In this document: piece by piece, positions 15,962 through 24,026 of the stretch | Numbering within the stretch: position 1 is the first letter of the stretch | Layout: each line of letters opens with the position of its first letter | IMG/VR virus record: IMGVR_UViG_3300031758_008194 | Location: 1 to 29,684 of that record | DNA: 29,684 nucleotides | Strand: one strand, 5' to 3' | From: a virus | The notes under the pieces: generated by a model | What the model saw: the letters and a program-made list of their open reading frames with translations, nothing else | What the model was told of the DNA's origin: nothing | The model's database searches: none | Made by a program: the position numbers and the translations under genes

Positions 15962-18003
15962 TATACTGCTCTTCCTTTTATATCTTTATCAGGAAACTTT
16001 ACTTCAAAGATAGAAGGATCCAATGAAGGATATATTATCTTATTCTTTGTAGCACCTTTTATATCATAACTATTTCTCGCATACGCTCCACCACATTTAT
16101 TTACAATCTCAACTTTTTGAATAGAGGCAACCCCATCAACCATTGCCAATCCTAATTCTATATCCGATAGGTTTATGGTTTGATTAAATTGCCAATTATC
16201 AATTGAGAAAATTGATTTTATTTCTTCGATACATCTTAATACTACCTCTTTGGAATTATAGTTTTTGTATACCGTAATATCGAAATTAATACCTATGTTA
16301 ATGACGAACCCATCTATTATGTTTACACCATCAGTAAGAATTCTAAATTCGTTTAAGTAGGTTTTTAAGTTTTCTTTTACCGCCCTATTAAGAGTCGTTA
16401 ATTTACCATTTGAATCATATCCTAATGTGTATAGATTAATAGCAAAAGGATTAACTAATTCAGCGTTTTGAGTTGTTTTTTGAACAAAATTTCTTACATT
16501 TTGTTTTATCTCATTTGTGGTTGGTAATTTTCCACCTTTTGCTAATGATGAATTTACAATACTTCTAACAATTTCCGCAAATTCAGTTACATTATCAGTT
16601 GAATTTAATACTGATTGCGGTGAATTAGCGTTTAATGAATTATCACCAATTGCAAATACTTTAGAAACTGAACCAAACTTTGTCGGCATTGAAAGTGCTC
16701 TTACTTGATAATCCTTTGCAGTTACGGCTCTATTTTGAGATGCGTAATTTGCTAATGCCGTTTCTCTAATTTCTTCTATTGTATCAAACCCTCTACCACC
16801 TTTTGCGGGTATTTCATTTTCAACCGCAACTGAATTTTTTACAAATTGGTAAACAGTATTATCAATATCGACAAATGTATTAATTAAATCATCATTATAA
16901 GTTATGTTCGTAATAGTAGTTAAATCTCCTTGTGGAACGTTTGAACCAACACCTCCTCCAACTAAATAAGTTACACTTAAAGTGCTATTAGCCGATGGAG
17001 CCTGTCCATATGATTTTGTTTTAAGGAAATTAGTAGGGTCATAAGATTCAGCCATTCTATTAACTGAATTGTTTAAACCTAATCCAACATTCTTAACATT
17101 TGGTATAATTAATTCATCCGATAGGGAACTATCTCCTCCTCCAAAATGAATTGATGTTGTAAAATTATCATTCGTTTTAACTACAAATCTTCTTGAAGTT
17201 TTTAATAGTTTTAGAAGGTATGGAACAGTCGTTGAAAATTGATTTAAATCAGGATCGTTTTGTTCTACATTTGGATAATCAATGTAAATTGTTTCTTGTG
17301 CCAAATATGGAACTTCATACCACTTATTACCATTATCATCTATCACACTTTCGATTGAGATTACATTTGTTTCTTCAATATCTAATTTCTGAAACGCTTC
17401 TGATGTTGTAAATGTTTTTTCTATTGTTTTTTCACTTGCTGATATAGCCTGAATCTTTTTCTTTACTAAAAAATAATCAGGTATGTTGGTTATTTCAGTT
17501 GTGCTGTAAACACTAACCTCTCTATCAGTAGCATCGTTAAAATCTAAAATTTCAGTAGTTCTAAATGTTATTTCATTATTTACACTAGACCTTACCTCTA
17601 ATCCTTCATTTATTCTTAATAGGTATTTTGTATCCAATTCACCATTAGAAGTTGCTTTACATAATTGGTAAACCGATAGAGTTGTAATTGCAGGTGAGGT
17701 TGCTTTTGGTTTATATCCCAATAAGTTTGCCAATGCAAATACATTTTTTTCTTCACCCGCATATTGTATAAGACTTTCTTTTAATGTAGAATCAGTATAG
17801 TATCCTAAAACATCACCAATATAAGATGCCATTTCAATAAACATCATACCAGGTGATGCTTCATTAAAATCATTATATGAGGAAGGGAAATAGGTTTTAG
17901 CATATTCAACCAAATTATCTCTAAATGATTGAAAATCTTTACCCAAGTAGTTTATATCTCTACTATTCCTTCCTATTTTTTTATTTGTTACTTTAAATGC
18001 CAT
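15961..18003 (-). CDS. 6: Baseplate wedge protein, T4 gp6-like
   Basis: This 680-residue protein is close in length to T4 gp6 (660 residues) and directly follows gp25, as in other T4-like genomes. Early in the sequence FQSFRDNLVEYAKTYFPSSY and SPGMMFIEMASYIGDVLGYY match the conserved N-terminal helix region of the gp6/J-like baseplate family. In the middle TIEEIRETALANYASQNRAV plus TAKDYQVRALSMPTKFGSVS is the best signature, the J-like 'RAVTxxDY' block. By family gp6 dimers form the inner wedge ring that closes around the hub and changes shape on contraction. The stop overlaps the DNRLRE gene start by one base, and its start overlaps the gp25 stop likewise. Gene number is by homology. Confidence 0.92.
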   Translation of the reverse strand: MAFKVTNKKIGRNSRDINYLGKDFQSFRDNLVEYAKTYFPSSYNDFNEASPGMMFIEMASYIGDVLGYYTDSTLKESLIQYAGEEKNVFALANLLGYKPKATSPAITTLSVYQLCKATSNGELDTKYLLRINEGLEVRSSVNNEITFRTTEILDFNDATDREVSVYSTTEITNIPDYFLVKKKIQAISASEKTIEKTFTTSEAFQKLDIEETNVISIESVIDDNGNKWYEVPYLAQETIYIDYPNVEQNDPDLNQFSTTVPYLLKLLKTSRRFVVKTNDNFTTSIHFGGGDSSLSDELIIPNVKNVGLGLNNSVNRMAESYDPTNFLKTKSYGQAPSANSTLSVTYLVGGGVGSNVPQGDLTTITNITYNDDLINTFVDIDNTVYQFVKNSVAVENEIPAKGGRGFDTIEEIRETALANYASQNRAVTAKDYQVRALSMPTKFGSVSKVFAIGDNSLNANSPQSVLNSTDNVTEFAEIVRSIVNSSLAKGGKLPTTNEIKQNVRNFVQKTTQNAELVNPFAINLYTLGYDSNGKLTTLNRAVKENLKTYLNEFRILTDGVNIIDGFVINIGINFDITVYKNYNSKEVVLRCIEEIKSIFSIDNWQFNQTINLSDIELGLAMVDGVASIQKVEIVNKCGGAYARNSYDIKGATKNKIIYPSLDPSIFEVKFPDKDIKGRAV

Positions 18004-18434
18004 TATTCAACTACATTAAATGTTACCGTCTCCAAATTTTGTTGTCCCGAAACCCTAAATGATAATGAAATATCAAAATTATATCTATCTCTATCAGAAT
18101 TTGATTGGTCTACCAAAATTTCTTCAATAGAAACAAATGGCATCCACTCTGCAATTGATTCTTCTATTGATGTTTGAACTTTTATTTCTAAATCATCGGT
18201 GTTTTGTTCAAATAATGCTTCATATAATGAAGTTCCAAATGTTGGATGCATTATCCTCTCACCCCTTCTAGTTAATAAAAGGTTTCTAATATTTGATTTT
18301 ATCTGGTCAATAGTTTGAAACGATTGAGCAAAATAACCATTATTACCCCTTTGAAGAGGGAGAGTTACTCCAATCGCTACTCTATCTTTTTCGGGTAAAT
18401 CTTTGGTTAATTTTGGCCCAATAATTATCGCCAT
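18003..18434 (-). CDS. 25: Baseplate wedge protein, T4 gp25-like (GPW/gp25 family)
   Basis: This 143-residue protein matches the gp25 family, whose T4 member has 132 residues. The core signature is RRGERIMHPTFGTSLYEALF (about residues 55-75), with the R-G-E-R and P-x-F-G-T motif. It is followed by a helical section and EWMPFVSIEEILV. In known baseplates gp25 sits at the wedge core, contacts gp6, and primes sheath assembly. Its gene is immediately upstream of gp6 with a one-base overlap, and four bases downstream of the 151-residue protein. A complete, ordinary member of the family. Confidence 0.94.
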   Translation of the reverse strand: MAIIIGPKLTKDLPEKDRVAIGVTLPLQRGNNGYFAQSFQTIDQIKSNIRNLLLTRRGERIMHPTFGTSLYEALFEQNTDDLEIKVQTSIEESIAEWMPFVSIEEILVDQSNSDRDRYNFDISLSFRVSGQQNLETVTFNVVE

Positions 18435-18437
18435 TTA

Positions 18438-18893
18438 TTATCTATTTTTATCTTTACTTGCTGCTAAAACCTTTGCACTTCTTGCAATCGCTTTATCTAT
18501 TAAATCATTACCTGTTACTGGCATAGATTGACCTCTATTCGGCTGAGAACTCATTCCTACTTCACCATATCCTATCATTTCAGGAGATAATGTTCCCCAT
18601 TCACCATCGGTTCTACTAAAGTTCGGTCTCATAGCCGTTTCATTTAGTATTTGATTTAGAGCAGGATTTTTCGAATACTGTTTTTGTTCGATCTCCCTAT
18701 CTTCTTCTAATACTGCCAATGCTTTATCGAATGGATTTTCTATTTTCCTTTCAGAAATAGTTGGTTTTACATTTGATTTTTTCAGTTCGGCTAGAATTTC
18801 CTTCCTAACCTGTTCCTTAATTAAGGAAGTTTGTTTTTTTACCTCTTCCTTAACTACAATTTGGATTGCTTTAAAAAGTTTGTTAGTGTCCAT
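18438..18893 (-). CDS. Conserved structural-operon protein with N-terminal coiled coil
   Basis: This 151-residue protein has a strongly helical, charged N-terminal part, MDTNKLFKAIQIVVKEEVKK and QVRKEILAELKKS, which predicts a coiled coil up to about residue 45. A more extended, Pro/Asn-rich remainder follows. Proteins of this layout commonly precede gp25 in T4-like phages, but I know no assigned function. It is the first gene of the long wedge operon (151-residue protein, gp25, gp6, and so on), with a TATTTATA octamer 18 bases before the ATG. A chaperone or minor baseplate part is possible and cannot be decided here. Confidence 0.75.
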   Translation of the reverse strand: MDTNKLFKAIQIVVKEEVKKQTSLIKEQVRKEILAELKKSNVKPTISERKIENPFDKALAVLEEDREIEQKQYSKNPALNQILNETAMRPNFSRTDGEWGTLSPEMIGYGEVGMSSQPNRGQSMPVTGNDLIDKAIARSAKVLAASKDKNR

Positions 18894-18911
18894 AATTTAA
18901 TTGATTCTGTT

Positions 18912-18919
18912 TATAAATA
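18912..18919 (-). promoter_or_regulatory. Putative late promoter octamer TATTTATA for the gp25-gp6 operon
   Basis: The coding strand reads AACAATATATTTATAAACAG in the 49-base gap before the 151-residue protein gene. The octamer ends 18 bases before the ATG at 18893. Confidence 0.6.
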
Positions 18920-18942
18920 TATTGTTCCTATATTATCGAATT

Positions 18943-20418
18943 TTATCCTCCGGTTATAGTTGATTTTAATGGATTAGTAACTGCCGCTAATGTGTTTGTA
19001 TTTTTGGCTGCCAATTGAGCTGCATAACTATTTGCTTTACCTAACGCAGTTGTGGTTAAGAATCCAGTTCCTTTAGGGTCAATCACTTTACCCGCAACTA
19101 TACTTGTTATTAAATGGGTAGCCTGTTCTTGTGTTAAATCATTTTTATTGATGTTCATCTTATTAGCAAAATTATCTAAACTTCTATTTACGAACCAAGC
19201 GGTTGCTTCTGCTGCTGCTTTCGGGTCATTTAATAAATCTGGATTTTTAACTAATCTATCATCACCATATAATGCTTTTGATGCCGCTGCATAGTTTGCT
19301 CTACCTGTAATTTGAATAAATCCTCTACCTCTGAATTTGTAGCCATCACCGGGTTGTGTATTTCCTAATGAGTTACCAGGTGCTCCATAGATATAATTTG
19401 CAAATGCTTCCGGAGAGGTTTGTATTTGTGCCAATTCCGCATCTGATAATCTACTAATTCTTTTTCCAAAGATTTCAGTAAGCCTTTCTCTACTATTTTT
19501 GGTATAATTAACATTCTCAACTATTACCCTGCCACCTGTCTCTTTAAGAGCGTTGGCTTGCATCGCTATAATCAATTGAGGATTATCAATCTTAAACTTC
19601 TTAGCCGCAGCTGCGATTTCATTTAAGTTAGAATCCTGATTACCCGCATATGTAATTTGTAATGCACCCCCACCACCACCGGCTGATAGAGCAACTGCTT
19701 TTTGTGCATCCGCTTGCTTTATTAATTCTTGTGCTGCTAATTCTGCATCACTTTGAAGTACCGTTGGGTCTACAATAGTTCCACCGAATCTCGCTTTTAA
19801 TTCCGCCAAAACCCTCGGATCAGTTTCAAACGCACTTGGACTAAATGAACTAAAATCAACTGGATTAGCTGAAACCGAGTACCCTTGCCAAGGTAGATAA
19901 CCAGGTGCAACTACACCACTCGGATATGCTGATGTGGTGAATGTCCAACCTCCAACGGTAAATAAATGAATGTTAGCTGCTTGGATTATTTTATCTATAA
20001 ATCTATCAACATTATCCAATCCTTCATATGTAAATGGAATGGATACTTGAATGCCTGGATTAACAACTATGTTTTGAGTAACAGCGATGTTTGAAATTGC
20101 TCCGGGTGCAGGAAGAAGTGGAATAGGTAATTGTTTGAGGGTTGCCCCCGCCCAATATGCAACGAATCCATTTGCAATTCCATTTATAATTGGAAATTGT
20201 ATTTCGGAACGAGATTGTTGTATTAAAACTATCTTTATAAGATTTTCTAATACCTCAACATTACCCCTTTCAATCGTTATTTTATTAGTTAAATCTCCTG
20301 CTGGTGGGAATTTAAGAACATTATCATACGAACTAGCAATTACCTTTGCCAAATCATCGGATGATTCCGGTGATTGCAACATCACTGCTTTAACTTGTAG
20401 TTTAAAAATGTCCCACAT
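18943..20418 (-). CDS. Virion protein fused to a GH19-type muralytic domain (tail lysozyme candidate)
   Basis: This 491-residue protein has two parts. Residues 1-200 resemble a conserved phage virion module (AVMLQSPESSDDLAKVIASS, FVAYWAGATLKQLPIPLLPA, then NPG near 120). About 262-480 is a glycoside hydrolase family 19 domain. LKETGG holds the likely general acid E293, and ENVNYT the second Glu, E301. NTQPGDGYKFRGRGFIQITG and RANY (354-376) form the most diagnostic GH19 block, and AWFV follows near 407. An Ala/Gly-rich linker (ALSAGGGGGALQ, ~241-253) joins the two. By family the domain cuts peptidoglycan glycan strands. Fusion to a virion module and location between the spike-like protein and gp25 argue for a tail lysozyme acting at injection, in the place of T4 gp5 lysozyme. 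A free endolysin is less likely, since no signal, holin or spanin is adjacent. Confidence 0.83.
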   Translation of the reverse strand: MWDIFKLQVKAVMLQSPESSDDLAKVIASSYDNVLKFPPAGDLTNKITIERGNVEVLENLIKIVLIQQSRSEIQFPIINGIANGFVAYWAGATLKQLPIPLLPAPGAISNIAVTQNIVVNPGIQVSIPFTYEGLDNVDRFIDKIIQAANIHLFTVGGWTFTTSAYPSGVVAPGYLPWQGYSVSANPVDFSSFSPSAFETDPRVLAELKARFGGTIVDPTVLQSDAELAAQELIKQADAQKAVALSAGGGGGALQITYAGNQDSNLNEIAAAAKKFKIDNPQLIIAMQANALKETGGRVIVENVNYTKNSRERLTEIFGKRISRLSDAELAQIQTSPEAFANYIYGAPGNSLGNTQPGDGYKFRGRGFIQITGRANYAAASKALYGDDRLVKNPDLLNDPKAAAEATAWFVNRSLDNFANKMNINKNDLTQEQATHLITSIVAGKVIDPKGTGFLTTTALGKANSYAAQLAAKNTNTLAAVTNPLKSTITGG

Positions 20419-21662
20419 TAAAATTGAATTTTAACACGATTGGATAACATATTACTTAACTTACCTGCTAATTCTTCGAATTCGGTTACCACTTCTTGCT
20501 TCATACCGGAAACAGGCCCTGCTGGTGTTAATAATCCACCATTTCTTAAATTTACAATTAAGCGAATTAGGTCTTCTAAAAATCCTCTTAATAATATACC
20601 ATCAACCGCAGGTTTTAAATTTTTGTTTCCTAAATTAATCTCACCACTATCCCCTATGTAAAAATTTATTTGGTTATTAAAAGCCTGTATATCAATTGGC
20701 ATCTTTGAGTTTATATTAATACCTCTTTCAGCGTCAACTGAAAATATGCCATCGGTTATAACCCCATAATGAGATTTACTCCAAAATATCGTTTCATTCT
20801 TTCTTGAAGAAAAAACTAATCTATCTGATGATATAATACATTGTTCTCCATCATAAACTTTTGGGTATGCTTCAAATCCATATTCATCATCTTTTCCAAC
20901 ATAAACAAATTTAGAAGATTTATCGGGTCTATTTTTAAAATCAGATGAACCTAACAAATCTGGAGTACCAGGAATAAAATTGATTTTATCTGTCCCACTA
21001 CTCATCATTATAGTTGAACCATCTCTATTTAAATCTTCTTCAACTAATGATGAAACAGGTAGGAGATTAAATTTAGATGCTTCTTTATTTCGGATTATTA
21101 ATTTAGGATTAAAATCGTTTCCCTTATTATTGTATCCACTTAATCTAATACTTTGTCCGAATTTTGATTGTATTACTGTATCACCTTCGTAAAGTTTCAA
21201 TCGGTGTATTGGTTTCTTTTTAAAATAACTACCAAAAGAACCGCCTGCTCCCGCCAATGCACCTATTACTCCACCAAATGATTTAAAGTTTGAAATACCC
21301 GTTTGTGGAGTAGAAGCAGTTTTAGTTCCGGCTTCAGTTCCACCATTATTGATAGTCTTGTTTAAATTTACTCTTCTATAAACTGATACAACTCCATTAT
21401 AATATACATCTACAATTTCAGTTACTAATGGTATATCTAAAAATAATTCACTTTCCGGATAAGCTATAATTTTAGTTGATTTGGTTTTACCATAACACTC
21501 AACTTCAATAGTTCCAGGAATAATAGTTCTGCCATTAGGTTGCTCACCAAATTCCAAATAAACTTTTTTTACTACACCGGCAGTAACTCCTGTTCCGGTA
21601 TAGGTTGCAGTTTTGGATTGAGGTGAAACCTGATAATCATCCCTAAAAGAAAAAATTCCCAT
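20418..21662 (-). CDS. Baseplate hub/spike-like structural protein (gp5-like, tentative)
   Basis: This 414-residue protein starts with ~25 residues of extended sequence, then a beta-rich domain (about 25-120). The middle carries HRLKLYEGDTVIQSKFGQSI followed by RLSGY (about 152-176), a block I recall from hub/spike-like proteins of other myoviruses. About 270-370 shows repeated short beta strands: IISSDRLVFSSRKNETIFWS, FSVDAERGININSKM, and NLGNKNLKPAVDGILLRGFL. This looks like a small beta-helix/spike followed by a helix, in the style of gp5/VgrG C-termini. It lacks any lysozyme domain. That activity is on the next gene, which overlaps this one by one base. Together they could replace a single T4 gp5. 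The assignment rests on pattern and context, not on a sure family match. Confidence 0.6.
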   Translation of the reverse strand: MGIFSFRDDYQVSPQSKTATYTGTGVTAGVVKKVYLEFGEQPNGRTIIPGTIEVECYGKTKSTKIIAYPESELFLDIPLVTEIVDVYYNGVVSVYRRVNLNKTINNGGTEAGTKTASTPQTGISNFKSFGGVIGALAGAGGSFGSYFKKKPIHRLKLYEGDTVIQSKFGQSIRLSGYNNKGNDFNPKLIIRNKEASKFNLLPVSSLVEEDLNRDGSTIMMSSGTDKINFIPGTPDLLGSSDFKNRPDKSSKFVYVGKDDEYGFEAYPKVYDGEQCIISSDRLVFSSRKNETIFWSKSHYGVITDGIFSVDAERGININSKMPIDIQAFNNQINFYIGDSGEINLGNKNLKPAVDGILLRGFLEDLIRLIVNLRNGGLLTPAGPVSGMKQEVVTEFEELAGKLSNMLSNRVKIQF

Positions 21663-22087
21663 TATTTTTTATCCAATTTATTTTGAATTTCTTGTAACTC
21701 TAATTCGATATCATCAACTTTATCTTTTGTATTTCTTTCCATTTCATCCGCAACACTACGAACTTCATCTAATAATTGAGCCCTTTCTGCCTCCGATAAG
21801 AATCCATCATCAGATGGCCCTTTGGATTCAGCCGCAATTATTCTTTGTGCAATAGTCGCTAATCTCAATAGTAAATCATCGTTTTCTACTGAAAATTTAA
21901 CTAAATCCTTTATAACTGGTCCAATTTCAGCTATATCTCCAGCATGTCTAATAGATTTTTTAAATTCCTCTATTAAATCAGCTATTTTTTGTTTTTTGTG
22001 TCGTTGATTTGAATATATTTCCTGAAACAAGTCTGATAACTTTTTCTCACCAAATAAAACAAAATCTGTTGCCTGTTGTTTTCCCAT
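21662..22087 (-). CDS. Helical protein at head of hub operon, unknown function
   Basis: This 141-residue protein is almost wholly helical and highly charged. LFGEKKLSDLFQEIYSNQRH and KKQKIADLIEEFKKS come first, then IGPVIKDLVKFSVENDDLLL, and a coiled-coil end (DDIELELQEIQNKLDKK). Similar unnamed proteins occur next to baseplate genes of many T4-like phages, in my recollection. It is the first gene of a three-gene unit with the spike-like protein and the GH19 fusion, and overlaps the next gene by one base. A variant of the late octamer, TATTTATT, lies 14 bases upstream. A baseplate assembly or terminator-type role is possible but unproven. Confidence 0.75.
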   Translation of the reverse strand: MGKQQATDFVLFGEKKLSDLFQEIYSNQRHKKQKIADLIEEFKKSIRHAGDIAEIGPVIKDLVKFSVENDDLLLRLATIAQRIIAAESKGPSDDGFLSEAERAQLLDEVRSVADEMERNTKDKVDDIELELQEIQNKLDKK

Positions 22088-22101
22088 AATCTTTTCTTAC
22101 T

Positions 22102-22109
22102 AATAAATA
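22102..22109 (-). promoter_or_regulatory. Variant late promoter octamer TATTTATT
   Basis: The coding strand reads TTTGGGTATTTATTAGTAAG, one base different from the TATTTATA found in the other gaps, with its end 14 bases before the ATG at 22087. The position between the glycosyltransferase and hub operons is where a new late unit would be expected to begin. Confidence 0.4.
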
Positions 22110-22125
22110 CCCAAAACCAAAATAT

Positions 22126-23262
22126 CTAAATCATTGATGAAATGATACTATAAACTGGGTAATTATCGTTTTCCACAGTGTTTAATAATAAATCATTTTT
22201 ATCTTCGTATGAATCAGATAAAATATATCTATATATATTTTCTATATTTAAATTTTTATAAAATAAAAATTTATTATAATTGTGTTCTATCCTTTCCTGA
22301 AATTGAGGTTGTAGAACCATTTGTTTAACATCGTATGACCTCATCTTACTAATTTGTTCAATTACATCAACATATTTTTTTATAGTCCCATCAACATCGA
22401 AATTATCTATTTTAAAATCAAATAAATCATTAAATAAAATAAACCCTAAATCTTCTATCACTTTAATTTGAGCTTCCGAAGAAATCATTAGTAAGAAGGG
22501 TATTTTATGTGCAAAGTTTCTAATTGTTTTTTCAGTTAGGTGGCAATTAACACCATCATTATCCATTCCAAAGTCGGAAAAGGTTTCTACAACAAAAGCA
22601 AAAAATGAGTTTTTATAAACTAATTGAAACTTTCTATCTTCTTCCAAAATTGTGTGATAATAAACCTTATCATAATCGTGGCTTTTAAGAATGTTTAAAT
22701 TATTTTTAATGTTTACATACTTTTCAATGTTCTTATCACCATAACATTCATCACCATTCGCACCCACATAACTTTGATTGAAATTTAAATTTCTAGACAT
22801 TAGTTCATTTAAAACTAATGCTCTCGGAGTTCTTATTGCATTATTTAGAAAACTAAATTTTAAAAATCTATGGTCAAAGTTTATAAATCCTGTATCTAAT
22901 TGTGAATTAACGGTGTGGTCTTTTATCGATAAACCCTTTGTTAAACAATTAAAATTATCCAAATAATGATTACTACAAAGAAATAAAACATTTTTTTTGT
23001 TTAATCCTAAATCCACACACTTTTCAACGAATTGTTTAGCATTACCAAACGCAATTGGTTCGGTATGATTATAATAAATTATTTTTTTAGTATTGTAATC
23101 GTTTGTTTCTAAATCCCTAATGAAATCATTATGGTTTGAACTACAAACAAAAATGAAATCAGCTGATTGAGGATTATCTATTGTTTCGAAAAAGGTTTCG
23201 TTTAATAAATGGCATCTATTAACAAAATCAATTGATAGATTATAAAAATAAAATTTTATCAT
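22126..23262 (-). CDS. Putative glycosyltransferase (GT10/fucosyltransferase-like C-terminus)
   Basis: This 378-residue soluble protein has an N-terminal part (KFYFYNLSIDFVNRC, then SADFIFVCSSNHNDF and KIIYYNHTEP) that looks like a Rossmann-type half. A C-terminal donor-binding part spans about 225-285. The latter contains FFAFVVETFSDFG, then HLTEKTIRNFAHKIPFLLMI, then VIEDLGFILFNDLFDF. The T-E-K-T...PF order is the signature of fucosyltransferase-type (GT10) and related phage glycosyltransferases, where the Glu-Lys pair binds the nucleotide sugar. No membrane segment is visible, so it acts in the cytoplasm. It overlaps the SGNH gene by four bases and is the last gene of the carbamoyltransferase cassette. 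Acceptor and donor sugars are unknown: DNA, a virion protein and host surface precursor are all possible. Confidence 0.68.
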   Translation of the reverse strand: MIKFYFYNLSIDFVNRCHLLNETFFETIDNPQSADFIFVCSSNHNDFIRDLETNDYNTKKIIYYNHTEPIAFGNAKQFVEKCVDLGLNKKNVLFLCSNHYLDNFNCLTKGLSIKDHTVNSQLDTGFINFDHRFLKFSFLNNAIRTPRALVLNELMSRNLNFNQSYVGANGDECYGDKNIEKYVNIKNNLNILKSHDYDKVYYHTILEEDRKFQLVYKNSFFAFVVETFSDFGMDNDGVNCHLTEKTIRNFAHKIPFLLMISSEAQIKVIEDLGFILFNDLFDFKIDNFDVDGTIKKYVDVIEQISKMRSYDVKQMVLQPQFQERIEHNYNKFLFYKNLNIENIYRYILSDSYEDKNDLLLNTVENDNYPVYSIISSMI

Positions 23263-24026
23263 TTTATAAAATTATATAATTCGTTTCCAATAAGCTCATA
23301 CCCTTTTACATTAGGATGCTGAGTGCTTCTGGTATCCCAATTTTCATTATACTCCCAATAAGTTGAATCAGTTCTTTTTATTAACCAATCCCTAAACGTA
23401 TCCTTCTTATATCCCCAATAATTTTGTGATTTAATTAAATTGGTTTTATCATATTCAGGTATTATTCCCAAAAACATATCTTCAATACCATCACATAAGA
23501 CGTATTTTATTTTATAATGTTCTAAAAATGATTGCAGAAATATAATATAATTTTGATTTACGATTGAGTAGTATAAATCATCATATAAATTAGTTAGCCA
23601 AAATTTTTTATAATCTTCCATAAAAAAATCATAATAACGATTTTCAGTTTGAGTTGATGTAAAAAATCTATCAGGTGTTTGCATTAGATGTTTAGTGCTC
23701 CAACTTAACCACTCTCCCTTTGGGCCGTGAGGCATGAAGGGTAAATAATCTCTTAATGATGAACTCCACATTACAACAACTAAATCATTTTTAGTAGTTA
23801 TACCATTTTTAACATCATCTATAATTTGATTGAAAATTTTATTATTTGGATTTCCACTAATACCATTATTTTCATATGGTAGATTTAATTTATTAGCCAA
23901 AAAACTTACCCAACTATTTTCTTTTTGGTAAGCCATCTTTTCGTGTTTAGAGAGGGTATCTTCGATTTCTCTATTACAACCCTCTCCAATAGTCCAGCTA
24001 TCACCGTATGCAACTAATCTTTTCAT
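23259..24026 (-). CDS. SGNH/GDSL hydrolase-like protein (3 of 3), in the carbamoyltransferase cassette
   Basis: This 255-residue protein begins KRLVAYGDSWTIGEGC, block I with nucleophile Ser in GDSWT. About residue 54, ENNGISGNPNNKIFN resembles blocks II and III (Gly and Asn of the oxyanion hole). WSSSLRDYLPF follows near 88. Close to the end TQHPNVKGYELIGNEL is block V, with His as the catalytic base. It is the most complete of the three SGNH-like proteins here. The start overlaps the carbamoyltransferase stop by four bases and its own stop overlaps the glycosyltransferase start, so the three are probably made together. A role in adding or removing an acyl group on the same glycan or base the neighbours modify is inferred from context only. 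Confidence 0.78.
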   Translation of the reverse strand: MKRLVAYGDSWTIGEGCNREIEDTLSKHEKMAYQKENSWVSFLANKLNLPYENNGISGNPNNKIFNQIIDDVKNGITTKNDLVVVMWSSSLRDYLPFMPHGPKGEWLSWSTKHLMQTPDRFFTSTQTENRYYDFFMEDYKKFWLTNLYDDLYYSIVNQNYIIFLQSFLEHYKIKYVLCDGIEDMFLGIIPEYDKTNLIKSQNYWGYKKDTFRDWLIKRTDSTYWEYNENWDTRSTQHPNVKGYELIGNELYNFIK

